A stretch of DNA of 64,000 nt from a bacterium (GCA_021323635.1 JAJPKQ010000037.1:1-64000); one strand, 5' to 3'. Numbered from the stretch's first letter, positions 8,960 through 20,434 are shown. A program made the numbers and translations. The notes: a model not told the origin generated them from the letters alone.

Positions 8960-9587
8960 TCAGCGCGCATGGCGCGCGCGCGCAAGCCCGGAGGCCGGCA
9001 GCGGGCGGGAGAGGTAGCGAGAGCCGGCGAGCGCAAAGCGCCACGGCAGCTCCGCCGCCTTCGTGATCCCGATCCGTGGCCCGGCAGCGACCCGTGGCGA
9101 GTCGGCTCCATCAGCGCGCCCCAGCACCCGCACCGGGCCCTCTCGCAGGTCGCAGCGATTGGCCGCAAGCTCGATCCCAAGCGCCTGCGTGAGCTTGCCC
9201 GGCCCCGAGCAGAGCGCAAGCTCTGCGCTTACGCCGCGCCTTGCGCGCATCAGCGCCTGCCCGGCCAGCGGCTGCAGGGCGCGCACGAGCACCGCCGCGC
9301 CTACGCCCTCCGGCTCGCAGACGGCGTTGAAGAGCGCATGGATGCCGTAGGAGCGGTAGACGTAGGCGAGCCCGGGCGGGCCGAAGAGCGTGCTCGTGCG
9401 CTCGGTGTACCCGACATAGGCGTGGCAGGCCGGCTCCGACTGATGGTATGCCTCGGTCTCGACGATCAGTCCCGCGCAGTCGCCGTGCGCCAGCACGCAG
9501 CCGATCAGCGCGCGCGCGACCACCGTCACCGGCCGTTCGTAGAAGGAGCGCGGCAGGGCTGCCTGGGAGCGTCTGCGCAGCCGCGCC

Positions 9588-9607
<20 letters not shown>
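8960..9607 (-). CDS. 3-methyladenine DNA glycosylase (AAG/MPG family)
   Basis: Base-excision repair enzyme that removes alkylated purines such as 3-methyladenine. The 215-residue product shows the AAG signatures FYERPVTVVARALIGC near the N-terminus, LIVETEAYH with the catalytic Glu, GPPGLAYVYRSYGIH, and SGPGKLTQALGI. Length fits the family (about 200 residues). The open frame extends 157 codons upstream, but that part is antisense-like shadow of argH. The ATG at 9607, overlapping the end of argH by 20 bases, is the sensible start and suggests translational coupling to argH. Confidence 0.92.
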
Positions 9608-11042
<1,435 letters not shown>

Positions 11043-11118
11043 TTGCAGGCAGTCTACGGACACGCTTGGGCAAATCCTCGCGAGGGCGTCTGGGCGCACG
11101 GCGCCAGCGCGCTAAGGG

Positions 11119-11931
11119 CTATTCGAAGCTGACGCTGAATGCGCTCGCGCCCGCAAGCGGCCCCGCGCTTGCCAGCAGCGGCAGGCTGCTCGCGCTCGAG
11201 GAGCTGTCGATGCCCGAGCTGCCCGAGCCTCCCGCTGTCAGATCCAGCCGCGTCACCTGGTAGCGCCCGCTTTCAATCGCCAGCAGCGGCTGGCCGACGA
11301 GGGCGCTCAGTGAATCGCTGAAGCTGACGGTGCCGAAGTTCGCCAGCGGCAGCACCCGACAGCGGCCTTCTTCGCAGCCGGTCGGCGCCTCCGCAATCCA
11401 CTCCGCAGAGGTCAGGTCGGGCGTGCGCATGTGGCGCGTGACCTCGGCCACCGCGCCATCTGTGAGGTCGCGGATGTGCAGCGCGATCGAGCTGCCCGCG
11501 ACGGTCACGCTCGCGGCGATGCGGTCGCCCGACCTCACCGCCAGCGGGAGGTTGACCGGCGCAGAGGGGATCAGCTCATACCACGCATAGACATGCACAT
11601 GGCCGCCGCTGCCGCAGTCGCTGTCGGTGCCGATCTGCTCGAGCTTGCGCGAGGAGGGCTTGAAGCCGCCAAGCCCGACCCAGAAGGCGGAGTAGCTTGC
11701 TGCGCCCGGGGTGCAGCGCGGCGCAGGCTGCACCCATTCGCCGAGCACGCGCCGAAAGGGCGCCCGGGCGGTGACCGCGTATCCTGCCCAGTTTTCGCTT
11801 CGCGCCAGCGCCTGCGCGCCGGCGGCCGCCGGCCGCGCCAGCGTGCCGAGCGCCACGGCAAGCGCGAGCGCCGCGCGGAGCCCGGGCATTACGACCAGGG
11901 TCTGCGGCCGCCGCTGCCGAGGGCGTCTCAC
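11119..11931 (-). CDS. G1 family (eqolisin-type) glutamic endopeptidase, secreted
   Basis: The 270-residue product has a signal peptide (Arg-rich start, then a hydrophobic run to AAAGAQA near 40) and a G1 peptidase beta-sandwich. Visible family features are NWAGYAV, EWVQP, SAFWVGLGGF, LEQIGTDSDC with the likely catalytic Gln99, YAWYELIP, and SAEWIAEAPTG with the catalytic Glu (177 or 181). NFGTVSFS closes the domain. The last ~30 residues are Ser/Gly/Ala-rich. GTG at 11931 overlaps the stop of the upstream aminotransferase gene (GTGA), suggesting coupling; ATG 11889 is an alternative start giving a tighter signal peptide. Acid-active secreted protease is the family role. Confidence 0.85.
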   Translation of the reverse strand: MRRPRQRRPQTLVVMPGLRAALALAVALGTLARPAAAGAQALARSENWAGYAVTARAPFRRVLGEWVQPAPRCTPGAASYSAFWVGLGGFKPSSRKLEQIGTDSDCGSGGHVHVYAWYELIPSAPVNLPLAVRSGDRIAASVTVAGSSIALHIRDLTDGAVAEVTRHMRTPDLTSAEWIAEAPTGCEEGRCRVLPLANFGTVSFSDSLSALVGQPLLAIESGRYQVTRLDLTAGGSGSSGIDSSSSASSLPLLASAGPLAGASAFSVSFE

Positions 11932-13082
11932 GGCGCTGGGGCTCCAAGCGCGGCTGCCAGCGCCTCCGTCACCCGCTGCACCTCGCCCTCGCTCATCTGT
12001 GGATAGAAGGGCAGCGCCAGCGAGCGCTCGGAGACCTCCTCGCAGACCGGGAACATGCCCTTCTTGTAGCCGAAGCGCTCGCGGAAGTGCGGCAGCAGGT
12101 GAATGGCGGGCAGATAGGGCTTGGAGGCGATCCCCCGGCGGGCGAGCTGCGCGATCACCGCGCCGCGGTCGCAGCGGCGCGGCAGCGCCACCACGTAGAC
12201 GAACCAGCTGCGCCTGGCGCCCTCAGGGGCCGCGCCCGGAAGCAGCAGCTCCTCGCCCGCATGCGTGGCGACCGCAAGCTGCTCGAGCGCGTCGTGATAG
12301 AGGCGCGCAACGCGCTCGCGCTGCGCAAGCAGCTCGGGCAGCCGGCCCAGCTGCACGATCCCGAGCGCGGCCGCGAGCTCGGAGAGCCGGTAGTTGAAGC
12401 CCAGCCGCTCATGCTCGAGCAAGGAGAGCTCGGGCCCGCGCCCGTGGTTGCGCTCAGAGTCGATCTGCTCCTTGAGCGCCCGATCGGCCACTGCAACCAT
12501 CCCCCCCTCCCCGGTCGTGATCTGCTTGTTGGCGTAGAAGCCAAATACCGCAGGGTGGCCGCGTGAGCCGACGGCCGAGCCGTCGCGATAGCGGGCGCCG
12601 AGCGCCTCGCAGGCGTCCTCGACGAGCCCGAGCCCGTGGCGCGCCGCCAGCGCCTCGAAGGCCTCGATCTCGCAGGGATAGCCGAAGATGTCAACAGGCA
12701 GCAGCGCGCGCGTGCGCGGGCCGATCCGCTCCGCGGCCGCGTCCGGGTCGAGATTCAGGCTCACGGGATCGATATCGGCAAAGACCGGGAGCGCTCGCTC
12801 GTAGAGGATCGCGTTGGCCGAAGCGACGAAGGAGAAGGGGCTCGTGATCACCTCCGCGCCCTCGCTCAGCCCGATCGCGCGCAGCGCGAGGTGCAGGCCG
12901 GCCGTGCCGCTCGAGCAGGCGCTGGCATACGGCACGCCCAGATAGCGCGCAAAGGCCTCCTCGAATTCCTTCAGCCTGCTGCCCAGCGAGAGCCGCTCGG
13001 AGCGCAGAGCCGCGAGCACCGCCGCCTCCTCCTCCTCGCCAATCAGCGGGCGCGCAAGCGGGATGGCATGAGGGGCGCTCAC
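11928..13082 (-). CDS. DegT/DnrJ/EryC1/StrS sugar aminotransferase
   Basis: PLP-dependent aminotransferase that puts an amino group on a nucleotide-linked keto sugar. The 384-residue product shows SSGTAGLHLAL (phosphate pocket), DIDPVSLNLDP, LVEDACEALGA, and GFYANKQITTGEGG with the PLP lysine Lys186. These are standard DegT family landmarks. It is followed with a 4-base overlap by the G1 peptidase and preceded by cimA with a 3-base gap. The sugar product is unknown. A role in surface or flagellin glycans is possible, given the glycosyltransferases elsewhere in the window, but this is speculation. Confidence 0.9.
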   Translation of the reverse strand: MSAPHAIPLARPLIGEEEEAAVLAALRSERLSLGSRLKEFEEAFARYLGVPYASACSSGTAGLHLALRAIGLSEGAEVITSPFSFVASANAILYERALPVFADIDPVSLNLDPDAAAERIGPRTRALLPVDIFGYPCEIEAFEALAARHGLGLVEDACEALGARYRDGSAVGSRGHPAVFGFYANKQITTGEGGMVAVADRALKEQIDSERNHGRGPELSLLEHERLGFNYRLSELAAALGIVQLGRLPELLAQRERVARLYHDALEQLAVATHAGEELLLPGAAPEGARRSWFVYVVALPRRCDRGAVIAQLARRGIASKPYLPAIHLLPHFRERFGYKKGMFPVCEEVSERSLALPFYPQMSEGEVQRVTEALAAALGAPAP

Positions 13083-13085
13083 GCC

Positions 13086-14762
13086 TCAGATAGCCTCTGA
13101 CGGGCGAGCGCGCCGCCTGGCCCTGGCGGCGGCCGGCATCGTCTTGACGGGACGCCTCGGCCTGCCGTTGCGCCCGCGATGGCCCAGCGAGGACTCGGCC
13201 ACCACCATGCCGTACTCGAGCGAGTCGACGAGCGCCTCCCAGGAGGCGGAGATGAGGTTCTCGGAGACGCCGATCGTGCCCCAGACGCGATGGCCGTCGG
13301 AGGCGTCGATCAGCACGCGCGTGACCGCGCCCGTGCCCTTGCTCTCGTCGAGGATGCGAACCTTGTAGTTGACGAGCTCGACATCGCGCAGCTGCGGATG
13401 GACTGCGCCGATCGCCGCGCGCAGCGCGTTGTCCAGCGCGTTGACCGGCCCGTTGCCCTCCGCCGTCTGGATGTAGCGCCGCTCGCCCTCCCCGTCAGGA
13501 ACCCAGATCTTGATCGTCGCCTCGGTCTGCGCGCGGCCCTCGGCCCGCTTCTCGACGATCACCCGCCAGGACTCCAGCCGAAAGAGCGGACGGTAGCGGC
13601 CGGAGCGCTGGCGCAGCAGCAGCTCAAATGAGCCGTCAGCGGCCTCGAACTGATAGCCGGCATGCTCGAGCTCCTTGATCTGGTCAGCAGCGCGTGCCGC
13701 AGCGCCCTCCGGCAGCTCGATTCCCGCCTCCGCCGCCCGTGCCAGCAGCGTCGCCCGGCCGGAGAGCTCAGAGACGACAAGCTCGCGCTGATTGCCGACG
13801 CTCGCCGGGTCGACGTGCTCGAAGGTGGCGGGGTCCGAGCGCACGCCGGAGGCGTGCATACCGGCCTTGTGCGCGAAAGCGTGGCGGCCGACATAGGGCT
13901 GATTGGGGTTCGGTGCGCGGTTCAGGAGCTCATCGATGTAGTGGGCGGTCTCCGTCAGCCGCGCAAGGCGCGAGGCGCTCAAGACCTTGACGCCCATCTT
14001 CAGCTGCAGGTCGGCGATGATCGTGATCAGGTTGGCGTTGCCCGTGCGCTCGCCGATCCCGTTGACCGTCCCCTGCACCTGGGTCGCGCCCGCTTCGACC
14101 GCCACGAGCGCGTTGGCGACCGCGCAGCCGCTGTCATTGTGCGTGTGAATGCCCAGGGCGAGATCGGGCAGCTCTCTACGCACCGCCGCCACGATCCTGC
14201 CCACCTCTCCCGGCAACGAGCCGCCGTTGGTGTCACAGAGCACGGCGCGCTCGCACCCCGCATCGCGTGCGGCGCGCAGCGTCTGCAGCGCATAGTCGGC
14301 ATCCGCGCGATAGCCGTCGAAGAAGTGCTCCGCGTCAAAGAGCACGCGCTTGCCCGCTGCGCGCAGGAAGGAGACCGACTCGCCAATCATGGCCAGGTTC
14401 TCGCGCTTGCTCACGCGCAGCACCTTCTGCACCTGAAGCGTCGAGCTCTTGCCGACGAGCGTGCAGACCGGAGCGAAGCTCTCCGCCAGCACGCGCAGCC
14501 CGTCGTCCTGATCGGCGCTGCATCCGCGCCTGCGCGTCATGCCGAAGGCGACGATCTGCGCGTGGCGCAGACGCGCCTGCTCCAGCAGCGCGAAGAGCTC
14601 GCGCTCCTTGGGGTTCGACGCCGGGAAGCCCGCCTCGATCAGGTCGACGCCAAGCTCGTCCAGGCGCTGCACGACGCGCAGCTTCTCCGCCGCTGTCAGG
14701 CTCATCCCGACGCCGCCCATGCCGTCGCGCAGGGTCGCGTCGTAGAGCTGCACCCGGGCCAT
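13086..14762 (-). CDS. cimA: (R)-citramalate synthase
   Basis: Condenses pyruvate with acetyl-CoA to citramalate, the threonine-independent entry to isoleucine. The 558-residue protein belongs to the LeuA/homocitrate synthase family: N-terminal DATLRDGMGG, GIHTHNDSGCAVAN metal site, GTVNGIGERTGNANL. A C-terminal LeuA-type regulatory domain follows (region ending GTIGVSENLI). CimA-type enzymes have the long FDAEHFFDGY stretch seen near residue 150. ATG 14762 (MARVQLYD) directly follows the ilvE stop (TGAGATG arrangement). A basic tail of ~30 residues at the C-terminus is unusual but in frame. Confidence 0.92.
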   Translation of the reverse strand: MARVQLYDATLRDGMGGVGMSLTAAEKLRVVQRLDELGVDLIEAGFPASNPKERELFALLEQARLRHAQIVAFGMTRRRGCSADQDDGLRVLAESFAPVCTLVGKSSTLQVQKVLRVSKRENLAMIGESVSFLRAAGKRVLFDAEHFFDGYRADADYALQTLRAARDAGCERAVLCDTNGGSLPGEVGRIVAAVRRELPDLALGIHTHNDSGCAVANALVAVEAGATQVQGTVNGIGERTGNANLITIIADLQLKMGVKVLSASRLARLTETAHYIDELLNRAPNPNQPYVGRHAFAHKAGMHASGVRSDPATFEHVDPASVGNQRELVVSELSGRATLLARAAEAGIELPEGAAARAADQIKELEHAGYQFEAADGSFELLLRQRSGRYRPLFRLESWRVIVEKRAEGRAQTEATIKIWVPDGEGERRYIQTAEGNGPVNALDNALRAAIGAVHPQLRDVELVNYKVRILDESKGTGAVTRVLIDASDGHRVWGTIGVSENLISASWEALVDSLEYGMVVAESSLGHRGRNGRPRRPVKTMPAAARARRRARPSEAI

Positions 14763-14763
14763 C

Positions 14764-15759
14764 TCAGGTGCCGGCGGTACCCTGCGCGCCGCTGGAGGCG
14801 CTCTCGGCGGGGGTCGAGCCGACGCTCTGGCTGCTCGGCGCCTGCGGGAGCACGTCAAGCCACTCGCGGTAGCGCTCAGAGCGCCCGTAGATCGCGTCCT
14901 CGAAGGCCTCCTGCAACAGGGCTGTGACCTCGCCGCGCTTGCCCGTGCCGATCACGTGGTCGTCGATCTCGCACACCGGAACCAGCTCCGCCGCGGTGCC
15001 CGACATGAAGACCTCCTCCGCCAGATAGAGCTCCGCGCGCGCCAGCGAGCGCTCACGGACGACGAGGCCCAGGTCGCCGGCGATCTGGATCAGCGCCCGC
15101 CGCGTGACCCCGTCGAGGATCGAGTCTGCCTGAGCCGGAGTGTGGATCTCCCCGTCGCGCACGATGTAGATGTTCTCGCCGGTGCCCTCGGACACATAGC
15201 CGTGGTCGTCGAGCAGGATCGCCTCCTCGTAGCCGGCCTTCAGCGACTCGATCTTCGCCAGCACATTGTTGAGGTACTGCCCGGAGGCCTTGGCGTGCGG
15301 GATCAGCCCCTGTGGCGAGATCCGCCGCCAGGAGGAGACCTTCGCGCGCACGCCGCCGACCTTGGCCGACTCGCCGAGGTATGCCCCCCACTCCCAGCAT
15401 GCGATCACGACGTCGACGCTCGCCTCCAGCGGATTGAGGCCCATCGTGCCGTAGCCGCGATGAATGATCGGGCGGATGTAGCAGGAGCGCAGTCCGTTCT
15501 GGAGCACGACCTGGTGCGTGGCCTCCCTCAGCTCGGCAAGGCTGTAGGGGACGGGCATGTAGTAGAGCTCGGCTGATAGCAGCAGCCGGCGCAGGTGGTC
15601 GCTGTTGCGAAAGATCGCCGGTCCGAGCTCGGTCTCATAGCAGCGCATCGAGTCGAAAACTGCGGTTCCGTAGTGCAGGCCGTGCGTGAGCACGTGCACG
15701 CGCGCCTCGTTCCACGGCACGAGCTCGCCGTTCATCCAGATCCAGTCGGTGGGCTTCAT
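14764..15759 (-). CDS. ilvE: branched-chain amino-acid aminotransferase
   Basis: Fold-type IV PLP aminotransferase for the last step of leucine, isoleucine and valine synthesis. The 331-residue protein has HVLTHGLHYGTAVFDSMRCY, YIRPIIHRGYG, the HAKASGQYLNN motif with the PLP lysine, EGTGENIYIV, and DGVTRRALIQIAGD. The last ~25 residues are a Ser/Ala/Gly-rich tail. Its ATG overlaps the leuB stop by one base (TGATG), so the two are translationally coupled within the leu/ile cluster. Confidence 0.95.
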   Translation of the reverse strand: MKPTDWIWMNGELVPWNEARVHVLTHGLHYGTAVFDSMRCYETELGPAIFRNSDHLRRLLLSAELYYMPVPYSLAELREATHQVVLQNGLRSCYIRPIIHRGYGTMGLNPLEASVDVVIACWEWGAYLGESAKVGGVRAKVSSWRRISPQGLIPHAKASGQYLNNVLAKIESLKAGYEEAILLDDHGYVSEGTGENIYIVRDGEIHTPAQADSILDGVTRRALIQIAGDLGLVVRERSLARAELYLAEEVFMSGTAAELVPVCEIDDHVIGTGKRGEVTALLQEAFEDAIYGRSERYREWLDVLPQAPSSQSVGSTPAESASSGAQGTAGT

Positions 15760-16799
15760 CAGCTCTTTCTTGCCATCAGTCCTTCGAGCACCGCCCGCGT
15801 TGCCTCCGCAGTGGTCGCCGACCCGCCGAGGTCGGACGTACGCAGCCCCGCATCGAGCGCTCCCGCCACAGCCGATTCTATCGCCGCCGCCTCGGCCTCC
15901 ATGCGCAGGCCGAGGCGCAGCATCAGCGCCGCGGAGAGAAACATCGCAAGCGGGTTGGCGAGGCCACGGCCGGCGATGTCCGGAGCCGAGCCGTGCACGG
16001 GCTCGAAGAGGCCCGGCCCGCCCGCGCCGAGCGAGGCGGAGGGAAGCATCCCGATCGAGCCGGTCAGCATCGCCGCCTCGTCGGAGAGGATGTCGCCGAA
16101 CATGTTCTCGGTCAGGATCACGTCAAAGTGGCGCGGAGCGGCGAGCAGCTGCATCGCGGCGTTGTCGACGAGCATGTGCTCAAGCGCGATGTGCGGAAAC
16201 TCCTCGGAGTGCACCCGGCTCACCACCTCGCGCCAGAGGCGCGAGGTCTCAAGCACGTTTGCCTTGTCGACGCTTGTCACCTTCGCGCGCGCCAAGCCGA
16301 ATGCGCTGCGGGCGATGCGCTCAATCTCCGCTTCGCTATAGATGCAGAGGTCGCTTGCGCTGTCGGCCTCGCGGCGCTTCTCGCCGAAGTAGATGCCTCC
16401 CGTGAGCTCGCGCACGACCAGCAGATCGACCCCTTCGATCAGCTGGGCGCGCAGCGGCGAGGCCTCGGCGAGGGCCGGCAACGGCCTGACCGGGCGCAGG
16501 TTGGCGTACAGGCCAAGGCCCTTGCGCAGGCCGAGCAGGCCCTGCTCGGGTCGCGGCGCCTGCGGATCGGTGGAGTCCCAGCGCGGCCCCCCCACAGCCG
16601 CAAGCAGGACCGCGTCCGCAGAGCGGGCGGCCGCCAGCGTCTCATCGCTGAGCGCCACCCCACAGGCGTCGATCGCCGCGCCACCGATCAGGTGCTCCTC
16701 AAAGTCGAAGTCGCCGAGCTCACGCAGGATGCTCAGCGTCGGAGCCATGATCTCCGGTCCGATCCCGTCGCCGGGGAGGGTGACGATGCGCTTGGCCAT
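15759..16799 (-). CDS. leuB: 3-isopropylmalate dehydrogenase
   Basis: NAD-dependent oxidative decarboxylation of 3-isopropylmalate in leucine synthesis. The 346-residue protein shows [13 protein letters not shown] at the N-terminus, the substrate arginines in [21 protein letters not shown], and [12 protein letters not shown] followed by [14 protein letters not shown]. These match the isopropylmalate dehydrogenase family throughout. It lies in the minus-strand cluster between the methyltransferase gene and ilvE, overlapping ilvE by one base. Confidence 0.96.
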   Translation of the reverse strand: MAKRIVTLPGDGIGPEIMAPTLSILRELGDFDFEEHLIGGAAIDACGVALSDETLAAARSADAVLLAAVGGPRWDSTDPQAPRPEQGLLGLRKGLGLYANLRPVRPLPALAEASPLRAQLIEGVDLLVVRELTGGIYFGEKRREADSASDLCIYSEAEIERIARSAFGLARAKVTSVDKANVLETSRLWREVVSRVHSEEFPHIALEHMLVDNAAMQLLAAPRHFDVILTENMFGDILSDEAAMLTGSIGMLPSASLGAGGPGLFEPVHGSAPDIAGRGLANPLAMFLSAALMLRLGLRMEAEAAAIESAVAGALDAGLRTSDLGGSATTAEATRAVLEGLMARKS

Positions 16800-16854
16800 C
16801 GGCGGGGAAGCTTACTTGCACGCGCGGGCTCTGCCCACCGCTGAGCGCACGCGC

Positions 16855-17664
16855 TCAGGCGCTCGCCTCGATGTTCAGCCGCACGTAGTCGATCAGCCCC
16901 CGATCGCCCATCGCGTCGATCACAGCGGTGGTGAACTGCTCGGCAAGCCGGCGCCCGGCCTCTTGGCCGGCGCGCTGGCGCAGGCGCTCGCCGTGGTAGT
17001 TGAGGCACACCTTTTCGACGAAGTCGTGCAGCTGCGCAGGCCTGAGCGGGCGCTCCTCAAGCCAGCAGGAGATCGCATCAAAGCCGGCCGCACGCAGGCG
17101 CTGCGCCGTCTCCTCGGGCGTGGCGTAGTGCCATGGCGCGGGCATCCCCGCGAGATGGCGCGCGAAGGGCTCGCGCATCGCCACCGCCTGCGCATGGGCG
17201 TGGAAGCGCGCGACGTTCCCTGCCCCGCCGCACTGCGCGACCAGCATGCCGCCCGGGCGCAGCGCCTCGTGCAGGCGCGCAAAGAGGCGGTCGTGATCGT
17301 GGATGTGGTGGAAGACCGCGCAGGAGAAGATCGCATCGACGCGCTCGCCCAGCGAGAGCTCGAGCAGGTCCTGCTCGAGCACGCTCAGCGCTCCGCGCCG
17401 AATCTCGCCCTCCAGCGCAGCGCGCGCGGCGGCGACCATCGCGGGCGAGGCGTCCACCGCCAGCACGCGGCCATGCGGCAGCGCCTCAAGCAGCAGCCTC
17501 GTGACGCGCCCGGAGCCGCAGCCTGCGTCAAGCACGGTCTCTGCCCCGCGCAGCTGCATGCGGGCGATGATCTCGCGCGCCCAGGACTCCTGCGGGTCAG
17601 CGACGCGGTCATAGGTCGCCGCATCCCAGTCCAGGGGGCGCCTCCGGGCGCCTTCACTGCACAA
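16855..17664 (-). CDS. SAM-dependent methyltransferase, class I
   Basis: Rossmann-fold methyltransferase, about 269 residues. It has the SAM motif VLDAGCGSGRVTRLLL, acidic VLAVDASPAMV, and IFSCAVFHHIHDH, followed by LRPGGMLVAQCGG. The pattern is closest to the trans-aconitate methyltransferase-like group. The substrate is unknown. The start is uncertain: TTG 17664 is chosen because it avoids leuD and places the family-like DWDAATYDRVAD near the N-terminus. ATG 17739 or 17745 would overlap leuD by about 60 bases. Its place between leuD and leuB suggests co-transcription with the leucine genes without a clear pathway role. Confidence 0.8.
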   Translation of the reverse strand: MCSEGARRRPLDWDAATYDRVADPQESWAREIIARMQLRGAETVLDAGCGSGRVTRLLLEALPHGRVLAVDASPAMVAAARAALEGEIRRGALSVLEQDLLELSLGERVDAIFSCAVFHHIHDHDRLFARLHEALRPGGMLVAQCGGAGNVARFHAHAQAVAMREPFARHLAGMPAPWHYATPEETAQRLRAAGFDAISCWLEERPLRPAQLHDFVEKVCLNYHGERLRQRAGQEAGRRLAEQFTTAVIDAMGDRGLIDYVRLNIEASA

Positions 17665-17683
17665 CGTGCCCCCGCCCGCCCGC

Positions 17684-18271
17684 TCAGAGGGCGCTCGTGC
17701 ACGGCAGCGGCGGCTGCCGGTCGGCGCGGGCGCGCTCATAGGCATCGATCTCGCTCGCGTGCTCGGAGAGCGTCAGCGCGATGTCATCGAGGCCCTCGAG
17801 CAGGCGCCGCCGGACCTCTGCGTCGATTGTGAAAGGGACCGCAACGAGTTGGCCTGCAGGATCGCGGTAGCGGACCTCCTGCGCGCGCAGATCCACCTGC
17901 CCCTCGCCGGCCGCAGCGAGGGCTCGGCAGTGGCGCTCCTCGAGCACCACCGGGAGCAGGCCGATCTTCGTGCAGTTGGTGTAGAAGATGTCCGCGAAGG
18001 AGGGCGCAACGATCGCTTCAAAGCCGTAGTCCTGCAGACCCCAGGGAGCGTGCTCGCGCGAGGAGCCGCAGCCGAAGTTGGGCCCGGTGACGAGGATCGG
18101 GTTGGCTGGCAGGTCCCAGCCCGGCTCCTGCGCCCAGTCATAGAAGAGGTAGCGCCCGAAGCCGGAGCGCTCGATCCGCTTCAGAAACTGCTTGGGCATG
18201 ATCTGGTCGGTGTCAACGTCGGCGCGGTCGAGGTGGCTCACCGCGCCGCTGATCACCTCGATCGGCTTCAT
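17684..18271 (-). CDS. leuD: 3-isopropylmalate dehydratase small subunit
   Basis: Swivel-domain subunit of isopropylmalate isomerase, partner of LeuC. The 195-residue product shows DVDTDQIMPKQFL near the N-terminus and GPNFGCGSSREHAPWGL, the classic LeuD substrate loop. ATG 18271 overlaps the leuC stop by one base (TGATG). Upstream open frame is a leuC shadow. Converts 2- to 3-isopropylmalate together with LeuC. Confidence 0.95.
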   Translation of the reverse strand: MKPIEVISGAVSHLDRADVDTDQIMPKQFLKRIERSGFGRYLFYDWAQEPGWDLPANPILVTGPNFGCGSSREHAPWGLQDYGFEAIVAPSFADIFYTNCTKIGLLPVVLEERHCRALAAAGEGQVDLRAQEVRYRDPAGQLVAVPFTIDAEVRRRLLEGLDDIALTLSEHASEIDAYERARADRQPPLPCTSAL

Positions 18272-19680
18272 CACGCCACCTCCCAGTCCCTGATGTCGAC
18301 GAAATGGCCTGCGATCGCCGCAGCGGCTGCCATCCGCGGCGAGACCAGATGGGTGCGCCCGCCGCGTCCTTGCCGACCCTCGAAGTTGCGGTTGGAGGTC
18401 GAGGCGCAGCGCTCGCCCGGCGCAAGCGTGTCGGGGTTCATGCCCAGGCACATCGAGCAGCCCGCTCCGCGCCATTCAAAGCCAGCATCGCGGAAGATGC
18501 GGTCCAGCCCCTCGGCCTCGGCCTGCGCCTTCACCTGCGCGGAGCCGGGCACGACCATCGCACGGACGCCCTTCGCCACTCGCTTGCCCGCGACGACCTC
18601 GGCCGCCTCACGCAGGTCGCCGATCCGCGAGTTGGTGCACGAGCCGATGAACACGCGCTGCAGCTCGATCTCGGCGATCGGCGTTCCGGGCTCGAGCGCC
18701 ATGTACTCGAGCGCGCGCTGCGCAGTTGATGGGTCGACCGGCCCCTCAAGCTCCGTGGGCGAGGGCACCCGCCCGGTCACGGGCGCGACCATCCCAGGGG
18801 TCGTCCCCCAAGTGACCTGCGGCGCGAGCGCGGAGGCATCGACCGTCACCTCGCGGTCAAAGCGCGCGCCTGGGTCGCTTGGCAGCTGCGCCCAGCGCTC
18901 GATCGCCCGCTCGAGCTCCGCGGGCGCTCCTGGGCGCCGCGTCTCCGTGAACCAGGAGAAGGTCGTCTGGTCGGGCGCGATCATGCCGGCGCGCCCACCG
19001 GCCTCGATCGTCATGTTGCATACCGTCATGCGGCCCTCCATCGAGAGCGACGCGATCGCCTGGCCGGCGTACTCGACGACGTGGCCCACCGCGCCATCGA
19101 CCCCGATCTGCCCGATCGTGCCGAGCACCAGGTCCTTTGCGCTGACCCCGTAGCCGAGCTCGCCGACATAGCGGATCACCATCGTCTCTGGCTTGCGCGC
19201 GGGCAGCGTCTGGGTGGCGAGCACGTGCTCGACCTCGCTGGTGCCGATCCCGAAGGCGAGCGCCCCGAAGGCGCCGTGGGTGGAGGTGTGCGAGTCCCCG
19301 CAGACGATCGTCATGCCCGGCTGGGTGACGCCGAGCTCCGGTCCGATCACGTGCACTATCCCCTGGCGGCTTGAGCCCAGCGAGTAGATCGGGATGCCGA
19401 ACTCGCTGCAGTTGCGCTCCAACGTCTGGACCTGCACGCGCGAGAGCTCTTCCTTGATCTGGGCGGCCGCCGCGGTGCCGTCGGTGGGCACGTTGTGATC
19501 GGCCGTCGCCAGCGTGTGCTCCGGCCTGCGCACGCTGCGCCCGGCCAGCCGCAGCCCCTCGAAGGCCTGTGGGCTGGTGACCTCGTGGATCAGGTGCAGG
19601 TCGATGTAAAGCAGCCCGCCGTGAGCGCCCTCGCCGATCGCGTGGGCCTCCCAGATCTTCTCGAACATCGTCTTCGCCAT
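18271..19680 (-). CDS. leuC: 3-isopropylmalate dehydratase large subunit
   Basis: Aconitase-family [4Fe-4S] subunit of isopropylmalate isomerase, 469 residues. Cluster-ligand cysteines are visible in GSCTNSR and in [10 protein letters not shown]. Other landmarks are [30 protein letters not shown]-type HNVPT and [13 protein letters not shown]. It heads the leuC-leuD-methyltransferase-leuB-ilvE-cimA run on the minus strand. The 92 bases separating it from the upstream regulator gene must hold any promoter, but no convincing one was seen. Confidence 0.97.
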   Translation of the reverse strand: MAKTMFEKIWEAHAIGEGAHGGLLYIDLHLIHEVTSPQAFEGLRLAGRSVRRPEHTLATADHNVPTDGTAAAAQIKEELSRVQVQTLERNCSEFGIPIYSLGSSRQGIVHVIGPELGVTQPGMTIVCGDSHTSTHGAFGALAFGIGTSEVEHVLATQTLPARKPETMVIRYVGELGYGVSAKDLVLGTIGQIGVDGAVGHVVEYAGQAIASLSMEGRMTVCNMTIEAGGRAGMIAPDQTTFSWFTETRRPGAPAELERAIERWAQLPSDPGARFDREVTVDASALAPQVTWGTTPGMVAPVTGRVPSPTELEGPVDPSTAQRALEYMALEPGTPIAEIELQRVFIGSCTNSRIGDLREAAEVVAGKRVAKGVRAMVVPGSAQVKAQAEAEGLDRIFRDAGFEWRGAGCSMCLGMNPDTLAPGERCASTSNRNFEGRQGRGGRTHLVSPRMAAAAAIAGHFVDIRDWEVA

Positions 19681-19772
19681 CGTCTTGCCTTTCGTGTCCG
19701 GATTCCTGTTGATTGTGCCTATCTTGGCCTGTGCGGATCGCCCATCTGCGTGCCCGCGCGGGCGCTGAGCCT

Positions 19773-20423
19773 TCAGCTCCTTCGCAGCCCTGCCGCCAGC
19801 ACCGCCAGAAAGCGCGCCTGGCGCTCGCCGTGGTTCTCGAAGTGGTGGGGCAGGTCGGCGTCGAAGGTGACCGAGTCGCCCTCCTCAAGCGTGTAGGAGA
19901 CGCCGTCGCAGGTGAGCGTGAGCGTCCCGGAGAGCACCAGCGCGATCTCGCGCGCTCCGGGCTCGTGCATCGGCGGGTCCTCTGCCGAGCCGGTCGATCC
20001 GCCCGGCGCGAGCTCGTGCAGCGAGAGCTCCGCGCGCTGGCCGGGCGCGGGCGCGCTGACGATCTCGTAGCTGTGCCCCCGCCGCCGATTGCCGCCGCGC
20101 CGGCGCTGCCCACGCCGTAGCACCGTGACCGCGCCCTCCTCGTCCAAGCGCAGAAGCTCTGAGAGGCGCAGCCCCAGGCCGGCGGCGATGCGGGCGCCGA
20201 GCGCAAGCGTCGGGCTGGTCTCGCCGCGCTCGACCTGCGAGAGCATCGGCGCGCTCACGCCGCTGCGGCCGGCAAGATCGCGCAGCGACAGCGAGCCTGC
20301 CTCTCGCAACGCGCGCACGCGCGCGCCAAAGGCGATCTGGTCGATCTGCGAGCCGAGCGCCGCTGCGTCGCCGCCAGCTGGCGCCGACCGATCAGCGCGC
20401 TGCGCGTCATCCAAAGCAAGCAT
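19773..20423 (-). CDS. XRE-type HTH regulator with C-terminal cupin domain
   Basis: About 216 residues. The N-terminal helix-turn-helix ([20 protein letters not shown], then [18 protein letters not shown]) is typical of XRE repressors. The C-terminal ~70 residues form a small cupin barrel ([32 protein letters not shown]) that likely senses a small molecule. ATG 20423 is chosen; GTG 20441 in frame is the alternative. The palindrome CATAC-ATCC-GTATG (20421-20434) overlaps the chosen start and may be its own operator. It lies between csrA and leuC on the same strand, so it could control either the leucine genes or itself. Confidence 0.82.
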   Translation of the reverse strand: MLALDDAQRADRSAPAGGDAAALGSQIDQIAFGARVRALREAGSLSLRDLAGRSGVSAPMLSQVERGETSPTLALGARIAAGLGLRLSELLRLDEEGAVTVLRRGQRRRGGNRRRGHSYEIVSAPAPGQRAELSLHELAPGGSTGSAEDPPMHEPGAREIALVLSGTLTLTCDGVSYTLEEGDSVTFDADLPHHFENHGERQARFLAVLAAGLRRS

Positions 20424-20434
20424 ACATCCGTATG
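20421..20434. promoter_or_regulatory. possible operator palindrome at the XRE-cupin gene start
   Basis: CATAC and GTATG form a perfect 5-bp inverted repeat around ATCC. It overlaps the regulator's start codon and is an AT-richer island in GC-rich surroundings. Binding is inferred from position only. Confidence 0.3.
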
